Shown piece after piece: positions 1-12,736 of a stretch of DNA of 64,000 nt (position 1 is the stretch's first letter; every line of letters begins with the position of its first letter). Location: contig OZ234494.1 of the NCBI GenBank assembly GCA_965153455.1, positions 27,085,354 to 27,149,353 of the forward strand, written 5' to 3'. The notes under the pieces were generated by a model. That model saw only the letters and a list, made by a program, of their open reading frames with translations. It was not told the DNA's origin and made no database searches. The translations under genes were made by a program, and so were the position numbers. This stretch comes from Sphagnum compactum. Lineage: Eukaryota; Bryophyta; Sphagnopsida; Sphagnales.

Positions 1-1101
1 AATTTAGGGACAAAGGGGCAAAAGGAGGGGTGGGGGAAGGGGGGGTTGGGAGAGGGGTGAGCAAGAAAGAGAGTTGGAGGTTTGTCAAATGGAATGCCAA
101 TTTGGTACACTCCAAATTTACACCAAGTGCAAAGTGCAAAACCCAAAAGAAAGCAACAAAAAAAAAAGACATCAAGAACCAAAGAAAGCCATGAAGAAGA
201 CCATGTACCCCCAAAACACCACCCCCGAAATATAGCAAAAACAACCCAACCACTAAATCTAGCAGGACTCTCAAGGCTAATATGCTAAGGAGGTATATAA
301 GTAAAGAGAATGTAAAAGCTGAGGTTAAAACCCTAAACCCTAAACCCTAAAAACCCTAAGGTGAAGAAAAGGTTAAAGCTAAGGTTAAGGGAAAGGTACA
401 ACTAAGGTTAAGCTGAGGTTAAGGAAAGGGTGAAGAAGCTAAGGTTTCGTTGCGTTGTAGTTTCGTAGTTTCCTCGCAGCCACCGCTTGCTAGCCACTTC
501 TGCCGCCGAAGCTCGCCCGAAGAAGAGCGGCGCACACGGCTTTGTGCCGGCCTGGTCTCTAGGATCTTCTCCTTCTCCTTTTTCCTTGCTCCTTGCAGGA
601 GTGCAATTATTGTATAATAGAGCTTCCCGACGCCAGTTTCGAACTTTGGTATTTGTTTTCTCAATTCCTCCAGCTTTTGGATCTGTGGGCAGCAGGATCG
701 TGGTTGGGTCGTGTCGGGATCTTCCGGTGTTGTTCTTGTTGCGTAGTAATTTACTGACAAGTCGGGGGGGGTGGGGCACTTACATACAATTGGGTATGAG
801 TTGTCGAGAGCTAGGTTGAAGTCGGTTTGACAAAACCGCACACCCTCGCCCCAACTCTATGACTGATCCATCTCTCGGGGAAAGTCTGGACTGGGATTTT
901 TCTTTATTTATGCTTTGTGTGAGAGCTTAGATCTCTGCATGTTTAAATGTTGAGAGTTGCTGCAATCGTTTTACGACCATAACTGACGGAATTGGAGGAT
1001 TATTCACTGCACGTTATACGTGCAATCGTGAGGAATTGTCTATTGGAGAAAATTTATATAGCCAGGACGACCGACGTGATCGACGAGTGATTCTGCAGAG
1101 G
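1..1101 (+). promoter_or_regulatory. Upstream region and probable 5' leader of the Ca2+-ATPase gene
   Basis: This stretch holds no recognisable protein gene. It begins purine-rich and contains a telomere-like cluster of AAACCCTAA units at 327-360, followed by degenerate CTAAGGTTA-type copies to about 447. Such telo-boxes are common in plant promoters near transcription starts (established knowledge). A pyrimidine-rich stretch near 555-600 could belong to a leader. Two tiny upstream ORFs lie just before the coding start: ATG at 939 (4 codons) and ATG at 947 (11 codons). The AG at 1098-1099 (TTCTGCAG then AGGATGG) resembles a splice acceptor, so the leader may be spliced. The transcription start itself cannot be seen. 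Confidence 0.45.
327..360. repeat. Telomere-like repeat (telo-box cluster)
   Basis: Four near-consecutive CCCTAAA units occur here. They match the Arabidopsis-type plant telomere repeat and the telo-box promoter motif. The array is too short to be a telomere, and its place about 0.75 kb upstream of a coding start suggests a promoter element. Confidence 0.7.
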
Positions 1102-4100
1102 ATGGACCAGCTTGATGAAGCGCATCATGATAGTACGTGGATTATCGATGGCAAGAATCCTAGTGTTGAGGGCTTGCGGAAATGGCGGGTAAGAAGAACT
1201 GTTCTCGTAATTGCATAATTCTTGTGTGTGGGTCGTAGATGGCTCGTGATTTGTACCTTATACTAATTAGGTATTCTTAGCAGGCAAGACTTCAGCCGCA
1301 TGGTCGAAATTGAGCAGTGCACTCCTGTCTAATGTCTAAATCCAATTAGTTGCCGAAACCTCTTCCAACTCAATGCCAGTCTTAGGGTATCTTTCCATTG
1401 AAAGGGTCACTGCTGCACCTTCAGCTTTGGAAGTTTGACCTGGACCACCTGTTCACTTCAGATGTTCCAGATTTCCATTTCAGTTTTGCAAGACCGGCAT
1501 GCTGGATCCCCTGGCTGCACCTTCAGCTTTGGAATTCCATGCCAATGGAAAGCAACTAGACCTTCCAAAGTTGAAGGTGCAACTACTCAATGGAATGATG
1601 ATGCCCTTACTGATATGGATAGTAGATTTTGCTTAGGGTTAGTTTCCATGTGGCCCATCCACCCACTAAGGAATTGGTGAAATGTGGTGATAAAGTGTTT
1701 GCATGTGACTATCATCTACCCTTTGATTTCTAATTTACTTTGAACACCTTTCAAGATGAGAATGTGCCATCAATTTAAGCCCATTCAATATGAGAAATAG
1801 TGATCACTATTGAAGTTTGGTGGGTGAGGGGATGACCAACCCTCCAGAAAATAGTGACTGAGTGGGTGACACTATTGACATGAAGACCCCACTCATCCAC
1901 CATTTTCCAAAAAATAGTGCAACTACAGATGGAAACTGACCCTTAGGCACCTGCTACTGTGGAATGTGGTATTTCTAGAAGCATGGAATGACAGAAGATG
2001 TAGAAGGTCTGTGTGGACCAATCTCCGGCAGATTGTGACTCTCGAGTATTTTAGTTAATTTTGGTCTCTTGAAAAGTTCAGAATTAAAAAATTGACCATT
2101 TGGAAGTTCAAAAATTAGAGAGAAACTTTGATTTGATCACCAAATGATGCAACAATAAAATATTTTGATAATGATGTTAACAAAAACTTGCCTCAAATTC
2201 GATAGATAACTTGATTCCTGCCACCGGTTAGTTCAGAATTCATTAAATAACTGGAGTCTAGCAAATCATCGAGCTACTGAAAAACTATGGACTAGTGTTG
2301 CAATGACTGTTGATATGTTTGATGATCTTCTTTGATGCCATGGGTCCCTCTACTCTTGAGTGCTACATGACATTAGGGTTGAGTCTCCAATTTGGTCTGC
2401 AGAAATGCAACAGGAACTCAAGATGCAAACTTATTCTTGTGATTTTCATTTTGGTCTTTTTGGAACCAGTGGTTTTTAAAGTTATCTGTAAAGTAATCCT
2501 TAGTTTGAACCTCACTTTGATCCTGAGTATACCAGTCATCCTCCTTTTTTCAGCTTATCCATATAGCCCACCTACCTACCTACCCAAGAGCTGCTTACCT
2601 TCCCATGGGTCACCTATTTATGGGTTATCTACCTACCTACCCATGGGTATCTACCCACCTACCTACCCATGGGTTATCTACTTATGGACTATCTACGTAC
2701 CTACTCATGAGTTATCTACCCACCTACCTACGTACCAACCTATGACTTACCTCCTTACCTACCTATGGGCTATTTAGAAGGAGACATCCTGTTTACATTT
2801 AAGAAAATTATGAATTTTTCTTTTGTCAATAACTTGAACCCTATATTTTTTTGCATGTCATTAACAAAATGGAAGTAATTTCCTTTGAACCATGACAAGG
2901 ATCCAGTTTATTTAAAATGCCCGTGCTCTCTTAAACGATGGAGGAACAAAGATCTTGAGCATTCATAGGGTAGATGATAACTGATAATCAACAACAAGGT
3001 GGTAGTTGGTAGTTACTGATTCAAGTTTCTCATGTGCAGCAAGCAACATTGACTGTGAATGCCACTAGGCGATTCCGGTACACCAGTGACCTGAGAAAAC
3101 TTGAAGAGAGAAACAAGTTTCCTTCAAGTCCAAAAGCTCGGTTGAGAGCCAGTACATGTGTCCTCTGTGTAAGTAAATTATTCCATGGAACTTAATAGTC
3201 TTCACTTGTAACTTCACATCCAGGAAGGTTTCTGAAGCTACGAGGACTGGTAGTTCAAAGCTGTTTGGAAGCATGTGAACTGGAACTACCACTGAGTCAC
3301 CAAGGTTATGCAATACCCAAAAACCCATGGTTGTGATGTTTTACAGATAACTATCTTTGTCAGCTTCAAGTGGATTTAGGAGAATTTGTTTGTGATTTTG
3401 TCCGATCCCTAACGAGAACAGTGGCATTTTCTGACAACAGGCAGTTCAGATTTTCAAGAATGCTGTATCAGGTATATTTTTGACAAACGTCTTCAGACAA
3501 TGCACTTGATCTGATGATGATCCACTTGCAAGTTTTTCTGAGGTGACACCCCCAATTTTGTTCATTGGAAGTACTTGCACTCTCAAGTTTGTACTGCAAA
3601 ATGTGTGAACTTTTCCTTACATCAAATTGTGATGGTGATCATGCAGATCGACCTGAGGGATTTGGAGTGGGCCCTAATACCCTTGTGAATCTTCTTCAAG
3701 CACGTAAATATGAAGATTTGCATAAGCTTGGTGGGGTAAGACTAGTGCTTCTCTGTAGTATGTAATTTCTGAGCTGGTCAGATTACAAAGGTCTGTGGAG
3801 TTGTGCAAGACTTAACTCTTAGACCCCTGAAATGCAAGAAGAGTCAAGGCCAGTTATGGGGCCTTAATCTTTCCTTGGTTTGTCCTGCCCCATTGTATGC
3901 TATGTGGAGCCTGACATATAGTTTGTTAACTGAAAGAACGTCACATGACAGGTTAAAGGTGTTGCAAAAGCACTGAATACGAACCTGGAGGAAGGAGTTG
4001 AAGATTCACCTGAGGAATTACAGAAGAGAAAGGATGCCTATGGGGACAATACTTATCCCAGAAAACGCCCAAAAGGTTTTTTGGTATGTTTGTTAAATCA

Positions 4101-7100
4101 TGCTTGTGGAATGCAGATGTCACATTTTGCAAAGAATAGCTCCACTGACATCATGGGTTTTAGTAAAACAGAAACCATAATTTCATTGTGCTTTGGGTGC
4201 AGACGTTTCTTTGGGAGGCATGCCAGGACACCACTCTCATTATTCTTATGGTGGCAGCGGTAGTCTCATTGGCTGTGTCAATGCCGACTGACGTAGGTCC
4301 ACTATACACTTGCTGTTTGACAGTTTCTTTTCTAGCCTGTTGTTATTTCAAGGAGGTTTAGTCGTACATTGTTTATGAATTCATTTCGGAGTGCTTGATT
4401 TCAGACTGCTCAGGTTGTTCATATCAAGTTAGTATTTATGGCTTAATGTTAATCTCTAGTAATAATGACTTTTGTTTGCAGGGCCCCAAAAATGGCTGGT
4501 ATGATGGGACTGCCATCGGTGTTGCAGTGGTACTTGTTATATGTGTTACAGGTAAAGTTTTGGTCTTTTCATTCAATGATCCAATTGGGTCCTTTCAACT
4601 TGAACTTGGAAGTGTTTGCTGCTGATCTATTTTGCATTTGTTCAGACCTTATTTGGCTAAACCTTGTAATTGAGAGTATATCCTGTGAGAGAGTGAGTCT
4701 TTCAAAAGGATTTGACTAGGCTCCAAAAGGGATTTCTTTACATACTGACATGTGAGCACATGGTACCAGCTATTAGTGACTACAGGCAGTCATTGCAATT
4801 TCGAGGCCTGAATGATGAAAAGGAGAATATTCAGCTGTGGGTGAGTATACTAGTTGCTGTTGGGTACTACCTGTATGTGAAAGTTTGTGTTGCTCAAGTG
4901 TCCTTCTTGATTAGTTCTGAATCTCCTGGCATTAATTTATTCAAACTCTTTCCTTGCCACTGTGCTCTCAGATGGAGTGAGCTAGAGTCATTGAACTTTT
5001 GGATCTATTGAATTTTGGCAGCCAGCCATACATTGGGTTTTAACATAATAGATGGTAACATATAGGTGGTGAGAGGTGGGGAACAAAAAACTGTATCCAT
5101 CTTTGACTTGGTGGTTGGCGACATTGTCCCCTTGTCCATTGGTGGCCAGGTATGTCCTGCTGACTTTCCTAGAACATTTCTAACGGTATGTCATTTGTCA
5201 GGTTTGATGACAGCATTTGAAATGAACTCGATTGGGAGTGAGAAGAGCATGTGCACAGACAGGAATGGACAAAATTGGATTAGTCTGGCATTTTTGCAAA
5301 ATGCACTCCTGTTTGTGTCAATGATATGATTGTGCATACATCTACTACTGACAAATTGGTCTGTTTGATGGTCCAAGGAAGTTTTGTTCTGAGCACAGCT
5401 TGTTTTTAGTTCCTTGCAATAAAAACATTGCAGTCCAGTACTTATGTGAGCAAGTTCAATTCAGGTACCGGCTGATGGCTTACTTGTGCAAGGTTATTCA
5501 CTCTCAATCAATGAGTCCGCTATGACTGGCGAAAGTGATCCAGTAAGTGATTCAGCAACTTTAGACATGCATCTTTGTGGCACACACCTTGTGCATATGG
5601 ATAGTAGGCTATAATAACCATCCAGTAGAGTTGGGAAGTTTGAGGATTTGGGCAAATGTTTCAGCTGGAGCTTTGTTCATCATGTTGTAAAAAGCTGGAA
5701 CCCATATGACTTGTGAAGTTGGCCTTGTGTAACTCTGTGTACTGAGAACATGCTTCCTTTTGGTACTCTGCAGGTTAAGAAGGATAGTAACCAACCATTC
5801 CTATTGTCAGGATGTAAGGTGGAGGATGGTCAGGGAACTATGCTGGTGAGATGTTTGAGCACTTCAAACTCTTTTGCTACAGTTTGTGAACCTAACGTCT
5901 TTCAACAAAACATTTATCACTCACCTTCACATTTGGTTTCTGGAACAGGTTACTGGTGTTGGCACACACACTGAATGGGGCCAAGTCATGGCAGCAATCA
6001 GTGATGACAATGGAGAAGAGACACCTCTCCAAGTAAACTTCAATTTTGTGACTGAACTGCACTTTCAGATTTGGTTTCCATCTGTGTGTTCTTACCCCAA
6101 TTGCTTGCAAGCACTCTTGTTGAATAAATGTGGCAGCTTTGATTCATGTTATGTGTTTTTTGCTGCAGGTTCGATTGAATGGAGTTGCTACTTTCATTGG
6201 CAAAGTTGGATTGTCTGTTGCAATTCTTGTCTTTATCATTCAATTCATTAGGTGTGTGTCACTCTCTCACTCTGTTTGTGATGTGCTGAGCAAAAGCCAA
6301 GTTGAGCAAATGCAGCCACCCATCTTTGGGTCCTGTTGGTCTGGCCACATTGGGGGTCCAAGGGTGGGTGTGGGTTTCCTTTCTGTAACTTTTCCTGATT
6401 TTCAGTTGTGATCATGCTGAGGACCTCATTGTCATGCAATAGCATGTGCAGGCAGTTTTTTTGGTTGGTTGGTCATTGTATTAACAAGAGCACATGAGCT
6501 CCTATACTTTGATACTTGGTAGTGTTCGACCCAAGTTATGCTCATACTCTGTGGTGCTCTCAGGTATTTTGTTCTGGAATTCAAGAATGAAAAGGGCGAT
6601 GCTGGAAAAGTTGTTTCAAGTGTGCTCAACATATTTACCATTGCGGTAGTGATTTATTACTCTCCTGATATTTGACTTGACATTGTTCAGAATCACTACT
6701 CTTTGGTATGCAATTCAGTATTTTCTTTTGTCGATTTCTCTTGTCTGCTCAAGACTTGAGTGACTCAAGGCTTGCTAAGGACATGCTCAGGATAAAGCAG
6801 GCTTCTTAGAATGCAAAGGCATGTACAATTTTTCTAAACTTAAGCAAACTGGATGGCAGGTGGCAATTGTTGTGGTTGCGGTGCCAGAGGGACTTCCATT
6901 AGCTGTAACTCTCACGTATGTGCCTCATGTTTTCCAGTTGGATGCTTACCTTTATTTAGCTCTGTCCATCTCATAAAACTAACAGATCCATGACATGGAA
7001 GCCAAGTCATGGTGACCGCCATAGTGCTTTATGACAGCTGGGCAAATATTCATGAGGTGGTGATCCTTATGTATTTCAACAGTGTCATGGCTCTGATAAT

Positions 7101-10100
7101 AGTGATGTGACTGGACTGTGTTTCAGGCTGGCATACTCCATGCGGAAAATGATGGCGGACAAGTCCTTGGTATACAAAATTTCCCATCATGCCCTGCTCC
7201 TCATGCTCCCATTTTGAAATAAAGTTCTTCAAAACATCTAGCATGGTTCTCATTACTCTGGCTGTGACTGATTCTATTTTATAGTGGCATATGAAGTGAA
7301 ATAAAGAAATCTTGTCACTTGGGCAGGTTCGTCATCTAGCAGCATGTGAGACAATGGGATCTGCAACAACAATCTGCAGTGACAAGACTGGTACCCTCAC
7401 TACAAACAAGGTAATATCAGTTGTGTTGGTTGCAATGAACTTTTTCTTTTGATGATGGAAGATTTTTGGGGCTGAGCCTATGCTTTGTCATACTGGAGTG
7501 GCAGATTGACTGGAAAAGAGTCTTAAAATTCAGTACCCATTTCTTATTCCTGAGATGAGGAGGATTTCTTAAATGTGGGTTGGATGCCAAGCAGATGACT
7601 GTGACAAATGCCTGGCTGGCAGGCCTGACGATAGAAGCATTTGAGACAACCAAATTGTATCCTGAAGTATGCAGGAAATTTCTGCAAGGAATATGTCTTA
7701 ACAGCACAGGCTCTGTTTCGTACCCAAAGGTAAGCAGCGTGTGGTCCTTTGGGTTGTCTCATTGTTGTTGAGTGATTGATGGAATATAGGTGGGGTTTTC
7801 TGTTCCATAGGATTCAGATGACTACTGAAAATGGGAGTTTGTTGCAGGATTTAAGGAACACATACCAAACTTCTGCGTGGGTGTGTGTGTAACACTAATG
7901 TATTGGCCTCGACCTGGTGCAATGTTTTGTAGGATGGGAAAGAACCTGTGGTGAGCGGCAGCCCCACAGAATCTGCAGTTCTTACCTGGGGTCTACAGGT
8001 AGGCAACAACCTCATCACTTGCAGGAGAGATTGTGACCTTGTGACCTTGTGACGATGGCCTGTGATGATGGCCCATCATATTGTCTGTAGTTGAAATTTC
8101 CTTGACCAGACAGAGCTATATACTATGTCTTTGTGTAGCCTGGCAGGATGGAATTGCTGGTGGGACCTGTCTCCTTGTTTGACATTAGGTTCAAACCTTT
8201 TTTAGTGACTTTTTTATTGCTTTTTGGTGGGTTCAGCTTGGCATGAACTATAATCAAATCAAGCATGAAGCAACTATCCTTCATGTCGAGACTTTCAACT
8301 CCACAAAGAAACGTGCTGCAGTGGTCTTTGAGGTTAGAATAATTTTTTTGAAACATCCCCTTCCCTCTGTAGTATCTGTATCCTTCCCAAAGCTGTGCTG
8401 GTATATGATTGCTATGTAAACATTAAGCTTCAGTCCTTACACAGAGTGTACTTGCATCTTGACATATCATTGGTTCATCATCTATATGTGCACATTGCAG
8501 ACAAAAGACGGTGACGTGCATGTACACTGGAAGGGAGCAGCAGAGATCATCTTAGAGTTGTGCTCGAAATGGATGGACTCTGAGAAATTGGTCCATATGA
8601 CCCCAGAGAAGGTGTGCATTGGGTTTTGCATCAGTTGTTGAACTTTTCTGAAAATTAGGCCATCAACTGTTCATGTCTCTTAGCTCAGGGCTCAACTTCC
8701 ATAATTGTCATTCTATGGTTTCTCTATTGAATCTAGCTAGTGCCTTGCAGGAAGATGAGCTCAGGAGAACCATCGAGGGAATGGCAGCTCTTAAATTGCG
8801 GTGTATAGCTTTTGCTCATCGTGTGGTCGAGAAGTCAGAGATTCCCATTGGTGAGGAGGCTCGGGCAAACTGGCAAACACCTGAAAACGATCTCATCCTT
8901 CTGGGCATTGCTGGTATCAAGGTAAGTTTTTCACACTAGATAAAGATGCCAGCTTTCATGCCAAACATACATATCATCGATGCCCTGAGGCCTATCCCAG
9001 TCACATGGACTGTATCAGAATCACATACTTTGTTTATGCCATAAACAGTATCCTATTCAGAAGTGCAGGTGGCTTTTGTTGGAGAGCAGAAAACTGCTTC
9101 ATTGAGAATAATTCAATAAATGGTGTGACTTGATCTTTCAATTGTATTTTTTCAGGATCCTTGCAGACCAGGTGTATTTGAGGCTGTTCAAACATGTATT
9201 AAGGCAGGCATAAAGGTGCAGGATTTGCTTCCTAAAAATCTGTTTTGAAGCTGTATTCTGCATTCTTTGTAATTCTACTTCCAGCAAGTATTCAGAGTAA
9301 AATGTTCATCAATATAGTATGATTTGATTTCTTACCAATGAGGGGACAAAGGCTCCAGCAAGAATGGTTATCATCTCTTGAGTAGCGCATCTGGTTTTTG
9401 CAGGTGCGCATGGTGACAGGTGACAACTTACTCACAGCCCGAGCTATTGCTGAGGAATGTGGAATTTTAGACAAAGATGGATTGGCAGTTGAGGGTGAGG
9501 AGTTCCGCAAGTGGGATGATGCAAAGATAGAGAAGGATTTGGAAAAACTCTCTGTGAGCTTTCATTATATTCCAAAGCTGTTGCAGTTATGATGTTGTTC
9601 TCTATATATTTGATCATTGGTCTACTCTGTGGCATTGTCATTTATATATTGCAGACTTGCTGTTAGACTGTGGTTAAGGAGTGTATGATGGATATGGTAT
9701 CACATTCTGCAAGAGTTTAGCATGTAGATAATGTGTTACTTTCATTCCCATGTTACACAGATAGTGATGATGGTTTTTTGATACAATGTCTTTTAGGTCA
9801 TGGCAAGGTCGTCACCAACAGACAAGCTGCGCCTGGTGCAAAAACTCAAGGCAAAAAAAAATGTTGTCGGAGTAACAGGCGATGGGACAAATGATGCACC
9901 TGCATTGCATGAGGTTTATTCTATGGCTTTTGCTTATATAGTCAAGAAGCATTTCAATGTCAGTCGTGAGATGTTACAGTTGGGTTTGATACTAACAGAG
10001 CTCAGTGAACAAGAACTTGAGAGAGAGATTCCCATGGTTATTAGGTGTAACCAAGTGTATAGCTGTGGTGTGGCAGGCAGATATTGGGTTGTCAATGGGA

Positions 10101-12736
10101 ATCGCAGGCACAGAAGTTGCCAAAGAGAGTTCTGATATCATCATTTTGGATGATGATTTCACCTCTGTCGTTAAGGTAAATTCAAGCGCAGTTTCTTTAA
10201 CTAGAACTTTGACTTTTGCTGGAGCAAAACATGACTATGAACCTCTTAGCCTCTATTTGGTATAGTTTTCAAAGCAGGCTTCATGGTTGGCTACCCATCA
10301 CAGTAGCTTTTTCCAGCCTAAGGCAGGGTTGGGTTGGGGTCTGGTGTATCCATTCTGGCTTGGTTACTGGGTATGTTAATTTTTTGCATTTCCATCTTTC
10401 CTATCCTGCCTCTTAAGATTTCCCTTCTCCCAACTGCATGATATTTTCTTTGTTGTTGTTACACTGGGCATGATAATGGAGTGTCTTTTGGATTGCATGG
10501 GCTATATATATCAGGTTGTACGCTGGGGACGTGCTGTCTATGCCAACATTCAGAAATTTATCCAGTTTCAGTTGACAGTCAACATTGTAGCACTCATAAT
10601 CAACTTCGTGGCTGCTTGCACTTCTGCAGAAGTGCCTCTTACTGCGGTCCAGGTTAGTGAAAAGTCATCATCCAAGTCTTTCTCTCTTAACATTATGTGG
10701 TGCAATTCAGTTTGATCTCTCTGTTATATATAGCTTGCTCAATCTACCAGTGGTGAAGCACTACCACTGCATAGTATCCACCACCACTTTGTTTTCTGCC
10801 AATGATTTTTTCCTTTCAGTTGCCCGATGACAGTGGTTATCACTTAATGTCCTTTATATAGTTGTGAAATAGCTTTGGTTTTTTTTCACATTTTACTTTG
10901 TTGATGGTCTAATATCCAGATTTTTCTTTTGTGTTCTGACTCACTTTGTTTTTTCAACACTTGCAGCTGTTGTGGGTGAATTTAATCATGGACACTCTAG
11001 GAGCTCTTGCACTTGCAACAGAGCCACCCACTGATGATCTTATGTTGAAGAAACCAGTTGGAAGAGTGTAAGAACTGTTCATTTTTGTTCAAATACTTTC
11101 CATAAACTAGTGTATCTTGAATTTGTTTTTCTCTTTTGTATGGGTGTTCAAACAAAGCAATCTTACTGGGACATCACTATGTTAAACTGTTTGAACATGT
11201 GAACAGGAACACCCAGTCCCATTGATAATGTAAAATGAGTGTATGATTTCAGCTTGTCAATGCTCTTTCTGTTAACTGTTCTCATTAATCAAAACTTGTA
11301 TCATTTGAGATTGAACTGTGTTTTTTGTTTTGATAGTGAAACCATTGTGTGCCTCTTGCAGGGAGCCATTGATCACCAATGTAATGTGGAGGAATATCTT
11401 CATCCAAGTAAAGCTCTCTTCCACCATCTCTTCACTTCTGTAGTCAAGTTATCTTTTTATGTGGATGTTGTGATTAGACTAACTTTAGACAACTTGTTGA
11501 GCGCTTGAAAGCTCTGTTCTTACATCCGATAAATGCTGAACCATCACTGTATGTGCAGGCTATCTATCAGGTCATCATTCTGTTGGTATTGAATTATTCG
11601 GGGACAAAGATCCTGAAACTACCTGGAACTCATGACCGGCAGATGCTCGTGAAGAATACCATTATTTTCAATGCATTTGTTTTCTGTCAGGTAAGCATTT
11701 ATTTTTATTTTTTGCAGTTGAAAACTTTTCCTGCTGGCATCCCATTCGTGCCAGCATTCCCTGAACTTTTTTCCAACTTGACCTCATGTATTTTCTTTTG
11801 TGCCACCTTGGAAGATCAAGAGACAAGTTTATTCCAAGTATAGATAGATTTGCCTGATTGACATAATATATGTGTCTGCAGCTTTTCAATGAGATCAATG
11901 CCAGGAGGCCAGAGAAGCGGAATGTGTTTGAAGGCATTCATAAGAACTATCTCTTCATGTCAATTATAGTGATCACTGTGGCACTTCAGGTTTGCAGAAG
12001 AAGCTCTTTCTCACAGTGCAAATGTTTGTTTCATTGTTGTGACCACTGAGCTCTTCTCTGGAGTCCTCAAGTGACCATAGTACCATCAAAGTTTAGTTTT
12101 TGTGTTTCTGCATGGTGGGTTTGCTATGAGAACCCTTCATTTTCCCCCTCTGTTAAGGGTGAGAATGTTTTGATTCCGTTGCTGCTGTGTTGTTTTCCCA
12201 GCACTGACTGACATCTTATTTTTAGCACTGAAAGTTCAGGAGTTTGCTGTCTGCTGTGATTCGTGCAGTTTGTAATTGTGGAGTTTCTCAACAAGTTTGC
12301 ACAAACAACCAAGCTCCCTGTGAAATGGTGGATTCTCTGCATTCTCATCGGCATTGTCTCGTACGTACTGGCTAACCCCACCATTAATTTTATTTTGTTT
12401 GAATGAAGTAATGTATATGGCAGTCCTGTATTTCAGTTGGTCTAAAGACTTTAAAAACACACTTCTTTGTGCACATTCAAAAGCACATTCTGTATTTAAC
12501 TGTGCTTGATGGGAGGAAGCTCAAACTTGTATTCTGGGTGTGAACAAAACAGGTGGCCTCTTGCATTTGCTGCCAAATTCATTCCACTCCCAGAGAAGCC
12601 TCTTTCTCAATTTTTTGGCTCTTGTTCCTGCAAGAGAAGGAAACATGGGCAATCAACAAGATCAACTAGTAATGGCTTGAGCACAACAACAAACTCCCAT
12701 TCTTCACAAGACCTGCAAAAATCCAGAAACTGCTAG
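1102..12736 (+). CDS. ACA: Autoinhibited P-type Ca2+-ATPase (type IIB, plasma-membrane ACA8/10-like), 33 exons, 1056 aa
   Basis: This gene encodes an ATP-driven Ca2+ efflux pump, probably of the plasma membrane. Exons: 1102-1188, 3040-3168, 3441-3471, 3647-3735, 3952-4083, 4203-4292, 4482-4551, 4770-4840, 5066-5149, 5465-5542, 5774-5845, 5949-6032, 6169-6251, 6564-6645, 6860-6915, 7127-7169, 7327-7410, 7595-7729, 7933-7998, 8237-8332, 8501-8611, 8751-8921, 9156-9215, 9404-9553, 9797-9913, 10077-10175, 10515-10652, 10967-11067, 11362-11407, 11559-11690, 11882-11989, 12269-12360, 12553-12736. They total 3171 nt, in frame. Visible motifs are the N-terminal calmodulin-binding autoinhibitory segment (about residues 28-48, [20 protein letters not shown]), TGES at 282-285, PEGL at 403-406, the phosphorylated Asp in DKTGTLT (D446), and [10 protein letters not shown] from about 745. 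The start at 1102 gives a normal N-terminus; no in-frame ATG lies between it and the stop at 928. The many-exon structure fits the ACA8-10 clade rather than the few-intron ACA1/2/4 clade (family knowledge). The loop after residue 365 is shorter than in ACA8. Confidence 0.95.
1391..1595. repeat. Imperfect inverted repeat in intron 1 of the Ca2+-ATPase gene
   Basis: The segment GCTGCACCTTCAGCTTTGGA occurs at about 1412-1431 and again at 1514-1533. An inverted, nearly identical copy lies at 1561-1582. The flanking TTTCCATTG at 1392 is also inverted (CAATGGAA) near 1545 and 1588. A foldback of this size could be a small MITE-like element or nested insertions. No coding potential was recognised. 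Confidence 0.5.
1629..1949. repeat. Possible MITE-like element with terminal inverted repeats, in intron 1
   Basis: The sequence TGCTTAGGGTTAGTTTCCAT at 1630-1649 is mirrored by ATGGAAACTGACCCTTAGGCA at about 1929-1949, giving imperfect terminal inverted repeats around a 300 bp non-coding body. No clean target-site duplication is visible, so the element assignment is an inference. Confidence 0.4.
2564..2775. repeat. CTAC-rich microsatellite/minisatellite in intron 1
   Basis: Degenerate CTAC and CTACC tetranucleotide runs alternate with ATGGGTTAT-type spacers over about 210 bp, inside the 1.85 kb first intron of the Ca2+-ATPase gene. The same tetranucleotide recurs at 62124-62162. Confidence 0.7.

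Noticed and set aside
327-360. True telomere or chromosome end
   Set aside because: Only about four units occur, with unique sequence on both sides.
1036-1101. Longer N-terminus for the Ca2+-ATPase from a TTG at 1036
   Set aside because: There is no in-frame ATG upstream; the ATG at 1102 gives a normal N-terminus and follows a possible leader splice acceptor.
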